Below, one piece after another: positions 44,613 through 52,909 of a stretch of 64,000 nucleotides of DNA (position 1 is the stretch's first letter; the number at the start of each line of letters is the position of its first letter). A program made the position numbers and the translations under genes. Origin of the DNA: Vibrio tapetis subsp. quintayensis (GTDB taxonomy: Bacteria; Pseudomonadota; Gammaproteobacteria; Enterobacterales; Vibrionaceae); contig NZ_JAUFQV010000007.1 of assembly GCF_030409945.1 (NCBI RefSeq), positions 124,001 through 188,000 of the forward strand. The letters are read 5' to 3'. The notes under the pieces are model-generated. The model made no database searches and had not been told where the DNA came from. It saw only the letters and a program-made list of their open reading frames with translations.

Positions 44613-44644
44613 AAGCTACTTCGATTTTGAAGCGGCTTTTTTTT
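44613..44644 (+). terminator. Terminator of the M20 peptidase gene
   Basis: Stem AAGCTACTTC / GAAGCGGCTT (one mismatch, one G-T) with a 6-nt loop and nine T. Confidence 0.85.
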
Positions 44645-44925
44645 GCTCGCATTGTGGTTTTATAATAACCAACCTAGATTTTGTCGTGAACATTACTGCA
44701 TAAGATAACGAATTATACTGAGTTTTTGCATCCAAAATTCAAAGCAATATTTACATCTCAAACACAAGCCCCTTATAAGTCGGTAACTTTCCTTCGCTAT
44801 AGCGTGACTGGCTTCTGATATAATAAATGTCGAATTTATTCCCATATTAAATGTGAGGAGAACTAGATAATTATTTGCTTTTAAGGAGGAAAATACAACT
44901 ATCGTAAATTAATAAGGATATACAG

Positions 44926-46254
44926 ATGTTGTATTTTGAGTTCCTGTTCCTACTCGTCATGCTCTATATCGGTTCTCGATATGGTGGCATAGGCCTTGGT
45001 GTGGTTTCTGGTATTGGTTTAGTAGTAGAGGTGTTCATCTTTAAGATGCCGCCAACTTCCCCGCCAATCACAGTTATGTTGATCATTCTTGCCGTTGTAA
45101 CTTGTGCGTCCATTTTAGAGGCCGCTGGTGGCCTTAAATACATGTTGCAGGTCGCAGAAAGATTGCTTCGCGCTAACCCGAAGCGAGTCACTTTAATTGC
45201 CCCGTTTGTGACCTACTCCATGACGTTTTTATTGGGTACAGGCCACGCCGTATACTCAATTATGCCAATCATTGGTGATGTAGCACTTAAGAACGGCATA
45301 CGACCAGAAAGGCCAATGGCGGCAGCGTCCGTTGCTTCTCAAATTGCGATCACCGCATCGCCAATTTCCGCTGCCGTGGTGTATTACCTAGCACAACTAA
45401 CCGATATCCAACATGAGATCACATTACTATCCATTTTAATGGTTACAGTGCCAGCGACGTTATTCGGTACCCTTCTTATGTCTCTTTACAGCCTAAAACG
45501 CGGCAAAGAGTTAGAAGATGATGAAGAATACCAAGCGCGTTTAAAAGATCCGGTTTGGAAAGAAAAGATCCTAAATACAACGTCTACTTCGTTAGATGAA
45601 GAATTGCCAACCACCGCACGTAATGCTGTTCTTATTTTCCTTGGCGCTATCCTCACCATTGTTGTTATTGCTATGGTGCCGGAGATCAGAACCATCGTGG
45701 ACGGCGACAAACCTATTAAGATGTCTGTCATCATTCAAATGATGATGTTGGCGTTTGGTGGTGTCATCCTGCTTGCTACTAAAACTGACCCAAGAGACGT
45801 GCCTAACGGCGTGGTGTTTAAGTCTGGTATGGTGGCGGCCATTGCCATCTTCGGTATCGCTTGGATGTCTGATACTTACTTCAAGTATGCCATGCCTCAG
45901 TTCCGTTCAGGTATTGTTGAAATGGTCACCAACTACCCATGGACATTCGCACTCGCGCTATTCATTGTGTCTGTTGTGGTGAACTCTCAAGCTGCAACCG
46001 CACGTATGATGTTACCAGTTGGTCTTGGCTTGGGGCTAGATCCTGCCTTGCTGATTGGCTTGATGCCTGCAGTATACGGGTACTTCTTCATTCCGAATTA
46101 CCCGTCAGACATTGCAACGGTGAACTTTGATACCTCCGGAACCACAAAAATTGGTAAGTGGTACTTTAACCACTCATTCATGTCGGTAGGTTTAATTGGC
46201 GTGATCGGGGCATGTTGCCTTGGCTATGTATTAGGACAAATTGTCATTGGCTAA
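44926..46254 (+). CDS. Anaerobic C4-dicarboxylate transporter, DcuA/DcuB family
   Basis: 442 residues with about ten membrane helices and the Dcu motifs GGIGLGVVSGIGL, GGLKYMLQVAERLLR, GTGHAVYSIMPIIGD, NGIRPERPMAAASV and FIPNYPSD. The GTGHAVYSI and RPERPMAA stretches are DcuB-like, while ITASPISAAVVYY is DcuA-like, so the subtype is not settled. It exchanges fumarate, aspartate or malate for succinate across the inner membrane. It is preceded by a ~280-bp AT-rich promoter region and ended by a terminator. Confidence 0.93.
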   Translation: MLYFEFLFLLVMLYIGSRYGGIGLGVVSGIGLVVEVFIFKMPPTSPPITVMLIILAVVTCASILEAAGGLKYMLQVAERLLRANPKRVTLIAPFVTYSMTFLLGTGHAVYSIMPIIGDVALKNGIRPERPMAAASVASQIAITASPISAAVVYYLAQLTDIQHEITLLSILMVTVPATLFGTLLMSLYSLKRGKELEDDEEYQARLKDPVWKEKILNTTSTSLDEELPTTARNAVLIFLGAILTIVVIAMVPEIRTIVDGDKPIKMSVIIQMMMLAFGGVILLATKTDPRDVPNGVVFKSGMVAAIAIFGIAWMSDTYFKYAMPQFRSGIVEMVTNYPWTFALALFIVSVVVNSQAATARMMLPVGLGLGLDPALLIGLMPAVYGYFFIPNYPSDIATVNFDTSGTTKIGKWYFNHSFMSVGLIGVIGACCLGYVLGQIVIG

Positions 46255-46274
46255 GCAGTAATAACTTAGTGTGG

Positions 46275-46322
46275 AACCGTTTTGTTAGGGCCCTTAACAG
46301 GCAACCGACAAAACGGTTTTTT
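46275..46322 (+). terminator. Terminator of the Dcu transporter gene
   Basis: Eleven-pair perfect stem AACCGTTTTGT / ACAAAACGGTT with a 22-nt loop, followed by six T that overlap the stop codon of the convergent gene. Confidence 0.85.
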
Positions 46323-46695
46323 ATGCCTGCCAGCGCTTGCGCATGTTCTCGATGGTAGACAACGGCACATCATGGACGCTGCTATAATTGCCTGTACAAA
46401 TACTCACGACCACTTTTGCTCGGTATTTTCTAGCCAGCACCAAGTAAGCTTTCATTTCCCAATGCTGCACAAATGTATTAGACACAACCACATCATGATG
46501 TTGCTTGAGCTGCTGCTCTGTTTCTTGTTGGCACCATTCATGCGCTTGCGACAGCACACTAGCGTCAAATCGATAGTTGCCTTGCTTATCCACAAAGAAC
46601 ATATCCGTTTCTAAATGCACCGCACCCAACGTTTTGGCGTAGGTCGACTTCCCTGAACCGGGTAAACCGCGTACTAAATAAAGAGTTAAAGCCAT
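46321..46695 (-). CDS. Small P-loop ATPase/kinase (AAA_33, N4BP2-like)
   Basis: 124 residues starting with a Walker A motif YLVRGLPGSGKSTYA near residue 6. A DxD-like ETDMFFVD and VVVSNTFVQHWEM follow, as in the small kinases of the AAA_33 / NEDD4-binding-2-like group. Slightly short for the family. Substrate unknown. Confidence 0.8.
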   Translation of the reverse strand: MALTLYLVRGLPGSGKSTYAKTLGAVHLETDMFFVDKQGNYRFDASVLSQAHEWCQQETEQQLKQHHDVVVSNTFVQHWEMKAYLVLARKYRAKVVVSICTGNYSSVHDVPLSTIENMRKRWQA

Positions 46696-46871
46696 ACCTG
46701 TTCCTATAGAGTCACCAGCCCATGCTAACCGAGCCGCTAATGCTTATCAAATACTGGCGCTTATCGCATGATAAAATACAATGTCACAAACACTATGGAT
46801 AACAGTGAAATCATAACGTATGATAACTAAAAGCAATAAATAACAACATTATAGACAAGGAAAGTTAGCTT

Positions 46872-47729
46872 ATGAGTAACAAACGGACATTGTTATCTTC
46901 TGCTGTAGCGCTCTCTACTCTTGCATTATCAACCGGCATTTTTGCCACCAGCAGTGTTGCGGGTGAGTTTCATGTTTCTGCTGGCGGGTTATTCTCTCAA
47001 GCGAATACTCAAATTGGTGTTTACTCCACTGATTTATCTCAAGAGTTTAAACTGGATTTAGAAGACGACTTAGCGTTAAAAGACCGAGAGATCTCACCGT
47101 ATCTATATTTCGCATACGATTTTAACGACACTCACACCGTCTTTTTTGACTGGCGTCGCTTACATAGAAACGCGACGATAGAAGGAATATCTAAAGCTTT
47201 TGTCATTCCTATTGATGGCAAAGATTATGAAGTACAAGTTGGCGCTCGCCTAAACTCGACACTCAACATCGACGTTGCCCGAGCGGGTTACGCGTACACA
47301 TTTTTCGATGAGGGTGATTGGGAGATAGATGCCACAGCAGGTTTGCACATCATGCGCATTGAAGTCGGGCTAGGTGGAGAATTAGGTTATAGAGCAAATG
47401 ACACCGGGAATGTTATTCCTGTCGAGCGTTCTGTCTTTGAAACCGTTACCGCACCGCTTCCCAACTTTGGCTTAATCGGCGCTTACGACATTAATAAAGA
47501 TTGGAGCTTGGTCTCTCACGCGCAGTTTTTCTATATTAAATACCAAGCCATCAGAGGGCTTCTAATAGACACGGCACTTGGTGTTCAATACAGTTTTACC
47601 GACAATCTAGACGTTGTAGGGTCTTACAGTTACTACGAGGTCGGCTTAGACTACGGTGACGATACTGGCGACTTAAGTGTCAATTTCCAGTTCTATGGCC
47701 CAATGATTGCAATGAACTATCGCTTTTAG
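46872..47729 (+). CDS. Outer-membrane beta-barrel protein
   Basis: 285 residues. A signal peptide ends near ATSSVAGEF. The mature chain is a series of amphipathic strands (EFHVSAGGLFSQAN, SPYLYFAYDFNDTHTVFFDW, LNIDVARAGYAYTFF, ATAGLHIMRIEVGL, NFGLIGAYDI, SLVSHAQFFYIKYQ, DTALGVQYSFTDNLDVVGSY) ending with a C-terminal Phe in AMNYRF, as needed for BAM recognition. No enzyme residues were identified. SD AAGGAAAG lies upstream. Followed by a terminator. Confidence 0.85.
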   Translation: MSNKRTLLSSAVALSTLALSTGIFATSSVAGEFHVSAGGLFSQANTQIGVYSTDLSQEFKLDLEDDLALKDREISPYLYFAYDFNDTHTVFFDWRRLHRNATIEGISKAFVIPIDGKDYEVQVGARLNSTLNIDVARAGYAYTFFDEGDWEIDATAGLHIMRIEVGLGGELGYRANDTGNVIPVERSVFETVTAPLPNFGLIGAYDINKDWSLVSHAQFFYIKYQAIRGLLIDTALGVQYSFTDNLDVVGSYSYYEVGLDYGDDTGDLSVNFQFYGPMIAMNYRF

Positions 47730-47756
47730 TGCTAAGCTCAGTCGTTCACTTAAAAA

Positions 47757-47784
47757 TACGCCTAAACCAGAGGCGCATTTTTTT
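47757..47784 (+). terminator. Terminator of the outer-membrane barrel gene
   Basis: Stem CGCCT / AGGCG with a 7-nt loop (extended by flanking AT pairs) followed by seven T. Confidence 0.8.
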
Positions 47785-47865
47785 GAACAACTGATTTTTC
47801 TATCTAAGCTTTAACCGCGCCCCCAACATCAAACCTCTTGCTTGATGCATTCCGCCTAAAGCCAT

Positions 47866-47903
47866 CTGTTTTTTTGCCTAGAGCCTTTTTCCTCTAAGCC
47901 GTC
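47866..47903. repeat. Short intergenic repeat, GCCTAGAGCC family
   Basis: GCCTAGAGCC and CTCTAAGCCGTCCG resemble the right arm of the element at 44548. Confidence 0.35.
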
Positions 47904-48205
47904 CGTAAAAACTGGTTTAGGAAAAACTCTTCAACATACGCGGCTAACTCATTTAACTGAGCACCCTTAACCATGAAAGTTTCAAATTCATAGTCCACGT
48001 AGCTGCTGCCCTTTTCCGTCAACTTAAAATCCACCAAAGATTTCGATTCACGGGACTGAATTTGCTCCAAAATACCGGCAAAGATTAAGTTTTCGTATTT
48101 GAAGCCAAAATCTAAACAAAAATCAAAAAGTCGCACTGCTCCATTTTGTGCTTGTTGAGCCAACCATTCATCCCTTTGGTCGAAGAAGTTGTTATCAAGA
48201 CACAT
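47894..48205 (-). CDS. Hypothetical protein
   Basis: 103 residues, acidic, with no signal peptide or membrane helix. Predicted mixed helix with NLIFAGILEQIQ and a C-terminal helix LNELAAYVEEFFLNQFL. Codon use looks coding. I do not recognise the family. Confidence 0.65.
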   Translation of the reverse strand: MCLDNNFFDQRDEWLAQQAQNGAVRLFDFCLDFGFKYENLIFAGILEQIQSRESKSLVDFKLTEKGSSYVDYEFETFMVKGAQLNELAAYVEEFFLNQFLRTA

Positions 48206-48517
48206 GTCTTTGCTCCGAATGTTACTTATAAGCGCTAGAATAATTCTAAATAGCTGTTAACTATTAATATGGCACGAAAGGTACTACATAAAACATAGTA
48301 GAACAACCGTCAAACCCATTAACAGGCCAAATATATTATGAATCAGATAGTACTTTATCATATGGATTATATTTTTTATTATTTAGCTCAACATCGTATT
48401 GAACAACCTAATATCATACAATAAAAAAGGTTCAAAGCATTTAGGCCAGACACCTTAGCTTTGAACCTTACCGCTCTAGCATACCCATTTAACACGTGTT
48501 CTAATTCGAATAATGGA
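48206..48517. other. Gap with the ODP-gene terminator
   Basis: AT-rich; no gene seen. The right part holds the terminator at 48423-48469. Confidence 0.5.
48423..48469 (-). terminator. Terminator of the MCP-like/ODP pair
   Basis: Perfect 12-pair stem AAGGTTCAAAGC / GCTTTGAACCTT with a 19-nt loop; six or more T follow on the minus strand. Confidence 0.85.
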
Positions 48518-49252
48518 CTATTTAATTGCAACCCCTACATCAAGCTTATCTAACCAATCCAAGAATCGCTTTACATCGTCCCCTTTAAATATGCCACCAT
48601 GCTGAGGACACATCATGTCGATATCCAGCTTGCTCACCCTATCAATCCAACGCGACTTCGCTTTGTTAGACGGCATCCATCGTTGGTGGAAGTATTCCAT
48701 TTTAGGAATATGCTCATCAAAATTGGTTACGAACATCGGCGCATCCGCCGCATCTAGCGCGGCTCCAATGTCACCCGACATCATGATTTTGGCTACGGGA
48801 TCGTAAACAGAAAAATTACCCGATGAATGCATGTAATGCGCTGGAACAAACTGCACTTCAAGCCCAGAGATAATAATGCTTCGGCCCTCATCAGGAATAG
48901 GCTCAAACTGGATCTTTTCCATCCCATAGTGACGGATAAACCCTTCCCATAACCAAGGGGAATGCAATTTGGCTGACTCTAGCGCTTGATCCCACAAACC
49001 AAGAGAAGAAATGATGTCTGGATCTTGATGAGAAGCAAACAAATGGGTGATTTGCTCTATTGGCACTTCCTTCACAACGCTGCCTAACATAGCGGAGAAC
49101 AACTCTATGCCTCCTGGGTCAAGCAATATGGCTTCGTTTCTGTTTGCTATCATGTATTGGTTGGTGTCGATGATTTTGTCTGGCTTGTCTGGATCTCTTC
49201 CAAACACAATCCAACGGTGCGAGCCTTCGCTAAAGAGTACTTTTGATTGCAT
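48518..49252 (-). CDS. Diiron metallo-beta-lactamase-fold protein, ODP (oxygen-binding) type
   Basis: 244 residues. The metal ligands of flavodiiron-type MBL domains are all present: His75, Asp77 and Asp79 in SHQDPD, His142 in HYMHSSGNF, Asp161 in MSGDIG, His218 in CPQHGG. The spacing 75-142-161 equals that of the D. gigas flavodiiron protein ligands (79-146-165). There is no flavodoxin domain, so it cannot reduce O2 with FMN on its own; this is the organisation of ODP oxygen sensors that work with chemotaxis proteins. Its start overlaps the upstream receptor-tip-like gene by 23 bp. Confidence 0.88.
   Translation of the reverse strand: MQSKVLFSEGSHRWIVFGRDPDKPDKIIDTNQYMIANRNEAILLDPGGIELFSAMLGSVVKEVPIEQITHLFASHQDPDIISSLGLWDQALESAKLHSPWLWEGFIRHYGMEKIQFEPIPDEGRSIIISGLEVQFVPAHYMHSSGNFSVYDPVAKIMMSGDIGAALDAADAPMFVTNFDEHIPKMEYFHQRWMPSNKAKSRWIDRVSKLDIDMMCPQHGGIFKGDDVKRFLDWLDKLDVGVAIK
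48951..48958 (-). other. KOPS-like octamer pointing to dif
   Basis: CCCTTCCC on the plus strand reads GGGAAGGG on the minus strand, directed to dif. Confidence 0.4.
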
Positions 49253-49859
49253 AAACAGCCTTTGTTAATTCTGAAAACAACTTGAGGGATTGAGATACAT
49301 GCTTTTGAATCGCGTTCGCCGATTCCGACACACTAGAGGCAATACTATTGAGCTGATCTTGATAGAGCTCCCCAGCTTGAGATGCCTCTACGCTCAACAT
49401 CGTCGAAATAATTTGTGCCGTACGAAGTTCACTATAGAGCTCTTGAAGGAGGTCATTGAGCGCCTTAGCTTCTTTCCTAAACTCCGTAATGAGCAACATG
49501 TGCTTCTTGCGGGTTTTTTCATAAGCAGGCCCGATACTGGATATATGATCAGCATCTGAATATTTACTATAAACAACGTGGTATTTCGACAAGGCCAACG
49601 CTGAACGGTTTTCCGCGGTTGCGATACGGCTTAACCTTTGCGCTTTACCATTGATGATTTTGGACGAATCCAGTGTGGTTCGCACCAAGTCGTCGATTGA
49701 GTCGGTAATTGGGCGAAAACCCGCTGCGCTCTCACCCGCTCTGAGCGCCAACGCACGAGCGTTACTCGCAATGAGCAGCAATCGCTTGGCAATCACCATT
49801 CCCTTATTCAATTCAGCTGCGACCTCTGCAGCGGTTACAAATACTCTTTTATCTGACAT
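49230..49859 (-). CDS. Small cytosolic protein with chemoreceptor-tip-like hairpin
   Basis: 209 residues, helical throughout, no membrane segment. Residues 30-62 (IASNARALALRAGESAAGF then RPITDSIDDLVRTT) align with the chemoreceptor signalling tip (LALNAAIEAARAGEQGRGF then AVVADEVRKLAERS), keeping the NA, RAGE, GF and D..L positions. The rest is heptad-like coiled coil (residues ~120-205). It could bind CheW/CheA or dimerise with receptors. It is translationally coupled to the ODP gene, suggesting one O2-sensing unit. Not a full MCP: no sensor, HAMP or usual methylation helices. Confidence 0.75.
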   Translation of the reverse strand: MSDKRVFVTAAEVAAELNKGMVIAKRLLLIASNARALALRAGESAAGFRPITDSIDDLVRTTLDSSKIINGKAQRLSRIATAENRSALALSKYHVVYSKYSDADHISSIGPAYEKTRKKHMLLITEFRKEAKALNDLLQELYSELRTAQIISTMLSVEASQAGELYQDQLNSIASSVSESANAIQKHVSQSLKLFSELTKAVYAIKSTL

Positions 49860-50066
49860 TGCTCGTGATCTTATTTTTATATCGATTCACAATTAACTAT
49901 AGACCAAGTTTCATACCCCGCTATAAATCGTTATGATATTAACGCCTTAAAACCAAAATGCGGTATGAAAACCTCGTATATCACACACTTTCTATAACTC
50001 ACAATACTCACATAATGGCGAGTTGAGGCTGTGCTTTGCTGAATTTAGTGCAGTGAGTTATGATAC

Positions 50067-50082
50067 CTGTATAAATAAACAG
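50067..50082. promoter_or_regulatory. LexA (SOS) box
   Basis: CTGTATAAATAAACAG has the CTGT-N8-ACAG core with an AT-only centre, as in strong LexA operators. It lies 27 bp before the start of the nuclease-like gene and directly after a -10-like TATGAT (50060-50065). Confidence 0.75.
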
Positions 50083-50108
50083 ATCAGATAAATAGATCAG
50101 AGGTTCAT

Positions 50109-50978
50109 GTGGACAAAAAGCTCTCGACGTCGAAACTAGCGCAAGCTCAAGACATAAAATCAGGTGAACTGTTTAAGCAGCTAGAATCCTTTGGCTACAT
50201 CAGCAAAAAAGACGATGGTTGGCAGCTCACCCAAGCCGGTACTTCCGTAGGTGGCGAATACATAACCTCGACAAAATTCGGTCAGTATATTGTTTGGCCA
50301 AGTGACTTCACACTGCCTCGATTTGATGCAAAAAGTGACAAGCACACGGCATCTCAAATTGGTGAACGTTTTGATTTACCCTCGCAAAAGATAAACCAAT
50401 TGTTTGCAGAACTTGGCTGGATCACCAAACACGGAAAAGGCTGGCACCTTACCCACCTTGGCCAACACTTTGGTGGTTTACAGCGTGAAAACAGCCAGTC
50501 AGACATCCCGTTTGTGGTTTGGGACACGGCTATTTTGAGCAATAAGCGATTAAGAAACTCAATAAATGAAGTGCAAGGCAACAACACTAGCCACTCGTCC
50601 ACCGACAAATCCTACAGCTCATTCAGACAAAAATTTGAAGCCAAGTACCGCACGGCAGATGGCCATTACGTGCGGTCCAAACAAGAAATGTTGATAGACA
50701 ATTGGCTATACATGACGGGACTCGTCCATGCTTACGAGAGAAAACTGCCCATAGAACAAGAAGTTTATAGCGATTTCTACTTGCCAAAAGGGCAAATTTA
50801 CATCGAGTTTTTCGCACAGCAGCTGGATACAGAGCAAGAAAAGGAAAAACAAACCAAATTAGCGCTCTACCAACAATTTGGTTTGCATTTAATCGAGTTA
50901 AACGAAGAAGATATTGAACACTTAGATGCAGTAATGCCAAAGTACTTACGCCAGTTTGATGTATCGCTAGGCAAATAA
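50109..50978 (+). CDS. SOS-controlled protein with two N-terminal repeats and a PD-(D/E)XK-like nuclease domain
   Basis: 289 residues from a GTG with AGAGG upstream. Residues ~23-63 and ~95-139 are two copies of the same unit (GYISKKDDGWQLTQAGTSVGG / GWITKHGKGWHLTHLGQHFGG, each in part), each ending in a VW motif, resembling small winged-helix DNA-binding units. The C-terminal ~110 residues look like a PD-(D/E)XK fold: Glu193 in RSKQEMLIDNWL, Asp222 in SDFYLP and Glu233 in IYIEFF. No clear Lys follows Glu233, so catalysis is unproven. Homologues in vibrios are, as I recall, often labelled glycerol kinase, which this sequence does not support. A LexA box precedes it. Confidence 0.8.
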   Translation: MDKKLSTSKLAQAQDIKSGELFKQLESFGYISKKDDGWQLTQAGTSVGGEYITSTKFGQYIVWPSDFTLPRFDAKSDKHTASQIGERFDLPSQKINQLFAELGWITKHGKGWHLTHLGQHFGGLQRENSQSDIPFVVWDTAILSNKRLRNSINEVQGNNTSHSSTDKSYSSFRQKFEAKYRTADGHYVRSKQEMLIDNWLYMTGLVHAYERKLPIEQEVYSDFYLPKGQIYIEFFAQQLDTEQEKEKQTKLALYQQFGLHLIELNEEDIEHLDAVMPKYLRQFDVSLGK

Positions 50979-51080
50979 CGGCCGTTTTAAAATGAAAATA
51001 CCGCCAGACACAAACATGAGCCTTGGCGGTACTTAGTAAATCTCACATCAAGCTAATGAAGGGTTAAACGATTCGTGACC

Positions 51081-51740
51081 TTAACCCCATTCAACTTCTT
51101 CAGAATATTCTTCGTTGTAACCGCAAGCTGGCCGGCTACAAGTATAAAAGCGTCGGCCTTTGAACTCACCTTGGTTAGACACTCTCATCACCATTGGGCT
51201 GTTACACTCTTTACAAAAACGAATCTCAGGCTCGATAGAAATCGTATCTACGTATTCGGCTAAAATCTTACGTAACCGCCCTACCTGGTAGCTGTATTTA
51301 GAGTTAGCACCAATGAGCGGAATGCCCGCCGTTTTACACACATGAATCAGCAGCTTTTCTCGTTCGGCTTTGGTCTTGTCTAATTGCGAACCGTCGTTAA
51401 AGTCGATCACACATAGTACCTCTAGTGTACCAGGGCGACAAATCACAAAGTCGATGTGCTTACGAGCAATTCGGTTAAACGCAGCTGCCCAGCGTTTCTT
51501 ATTTTTACCTACCGGAGGCGTGACGACGTCAGCCATGTGTACTTTTGAAAACACCACCGCTTTGTTATCTACTGCGGCTATTAACGCATTGTAAAACGCA
51601 CTTTCCGACTGACTAAGTAGCCGACCTACTTTCTTGTATGGATAGGTGATCGGCTCGTAATTCTTCGCAAAATAGCGCATGTACATCATAAAAAACGCTA
51701 CAAGCACAATCAGCAAAATAGCAACGCTTTCCATATTCAT
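51081..51740 (-). CDS. DUF2726 protein with C-terminal topoisomerase-type zinc finger
   Basis: 219 residues. An N-terminal membrane helix (SVAILLIVLVAFFMMYM) is followed by a restriction-endonuclease-like DUF2726 domain (LLSQSESAFYNALIAAV; HIDFVICRP, VIDFNDGSQ) and a C4 zinc finger (RFCKECNSPMVMR..FYTCSRPACGYNEEY). Such proteins may be DNA or RNA-processing enzymes; catalytic residues are not certain. Single gene. Confidence 0.85.
   Translation of the reverse strand: MNMESVAILLIVLVAFFMMYMRYFAKNYEPITYPYKKVGRLLSQSESAFYNALIAAVDNKAVVFSKVHMADVVTPPVGKNKKRWAAAFNRIARKHIDFVICRPGTLEVLCVIDFNDGSQLDKTKAEREKLLIHVCKTAGIPLIGANSKYSYQVGRLRKILAEYVDTISIEPEIRFCKECNSPMVMRVSNQGEFKGRRFYTCSRPACGYNEEYSEEVEWG
51530..51542. 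other. Near-matS site inside the DUF2726 gene
   Basis: GTGACGACGTCAG matches the matS consensus at 12 of 13 positions. Confidence 0.3.
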
Positions 51741-51961
51741 TCCTTATCTAAAACGGTTTTCTAACCGTTATTCATAAACACATCGTTCGTGGCTTGCACC
51801 CATCGGGTACACTCAAAAACGGCGCTTATTAACATTTCATGGGTTAGGAATGAGTATATCCGTATATAGCAAAGTTCGAGAGTCATTTTTCGCATTCATT
51901 CAAATACTTGCCACCGTATGCAACAAATGAGCGTAAACCGCTCAACCTCGCCGCCCTTAAA

Positions 51962-52771
51962 CTATTCAATTGGCGTGACAAGCTTGATAACACGCCTGTC
52001 TTCAATGTTTAAGTGCTCAAAGTCTTCATTCCAATGCTTTTGAATAAGACGATCAATCAAACCACTGCGCTGAGCTTTATACAGTGCACTCTCAATTAAA
52101 TCGGTTTTATAGCTGTCTACGGCGCTTAAATAAAAAACAAAGTCCCTGTCGTATTCAAGCATCAACTTTTGTTCAATATCGAGGTGCAAATTGTATTTGG
52201 CTTCATTGACGATTTCGATCACCCCTCTTGGGAAGTAATTCACGCCACCGTGATTAGACAACATATGGTACAGCTTGCGCCACTCGCCATCCTTTAAAAA
52301 GTAATTTAGATCGTTTTTCTGCCATACCAACGCATCAAACCAACCAACACCGAGCCCAGCGACTAAGCCGCTTCGCTTTAAATCATCAAGGGATTGAATT
52401 CGAGTGTAAAGTGGCTGCGCCCCTTTTGGGATGAGCATAATCCGCTTGCCAATTAAGCCATTGGTCAATGGCACATCAACTCGATGGTATAGTAGGTCTT
52501 GCTGTTTTGATTGAATAAGCCACATAAGCGACAGCTCTCCCTTTTCCAACATCTTGACCACACGCCGTTGGGAAAAATGTTTAGGAGGAGAACTGATGGT
52601 CAGATCAACGTCAATATCGGCTAATGCCAAAGTAAGAAGCTCATGATAATAACGATGGCTACCATCACTAAAAACAGGCATGGTGAGGTGAATAGACTGA
52701 TTAGTAGACCATGCAAAGCCATGAAACGATATTCCCAATAACAGGATCAGTACTTTGCACAATTGCTTCAT
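51962..52771 (-). CDS. Periplasmic substrate-binding-like protein
   Basis: 269 residues from the ATG at 52771, which gives a clean signal peptide (MKQLCKVLILLLGISFHGFA); the frame opens further upstream at 52831. The mature protein follows the type-2 periplasmic-binding fold of the amino-acid (SBP_bac_3) family, with TMPVFSDGSHRYY, LPKGAQ-like LIPKGAQPLY, GLGVGWFDALV and YLSAVDSYKTDLIESALYKAQ. It has no transporter genes beside it and no signalling output domain, so it may be a solitary ligand sensor. Ligand unknown. Confidence 0.8.
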   Translation of the reverse strand: MKQLCKVLILLLGISFHGFAWSTNQSIHLTMPVFSDGSHRYYHELLTLALADIDVDLTISSPPKHFSQRRVVKMLEKGELSLMWLIQSKQQDLLYHRVDVPLTNGLIGKRIMLIPKGAQPLYTRIQSLDDLKRSGLVAGLGVGWFDALVWQKNDLNYFLKDGEWRKLYHMLSNHGGVNYFPRGVIEIVNEAKYNLHLDIEQKLMLEYDRDFVFYLSAVDSYKTDLIESALYKAQRSGLIDRLIQKHWNEDFEHLNIEDRRVIKLVTPIE

Positions 52772-52909
52772 ATAACATCCGTTTTCATACTTTCGTACTA
52801 AAACTATAGAAGCACAATGGCCATGCTCCAAACTACAAAGTAAAAAAACCTGTTAATGGAGTGATTTAGCCTGAGCCAAAATAGCGAATATCGTTAAGAG
52901 CCGATACCA

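Larger units (their letters stand above)
44537..44925. other. Gap between the M20 peptidase and the C4-dicarboxylate transporter
   Basis: Contains the hairpin-forming repeat at 44548-44604, the M20 gene terminator and an AT-rich upstream region of the transporter with a purine-rich TAAGGAGG at 44881-44888 that has no start codon beside it. No FNR-like TTGAT-N4-ATCAA box was found. Confidence 0.5.
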
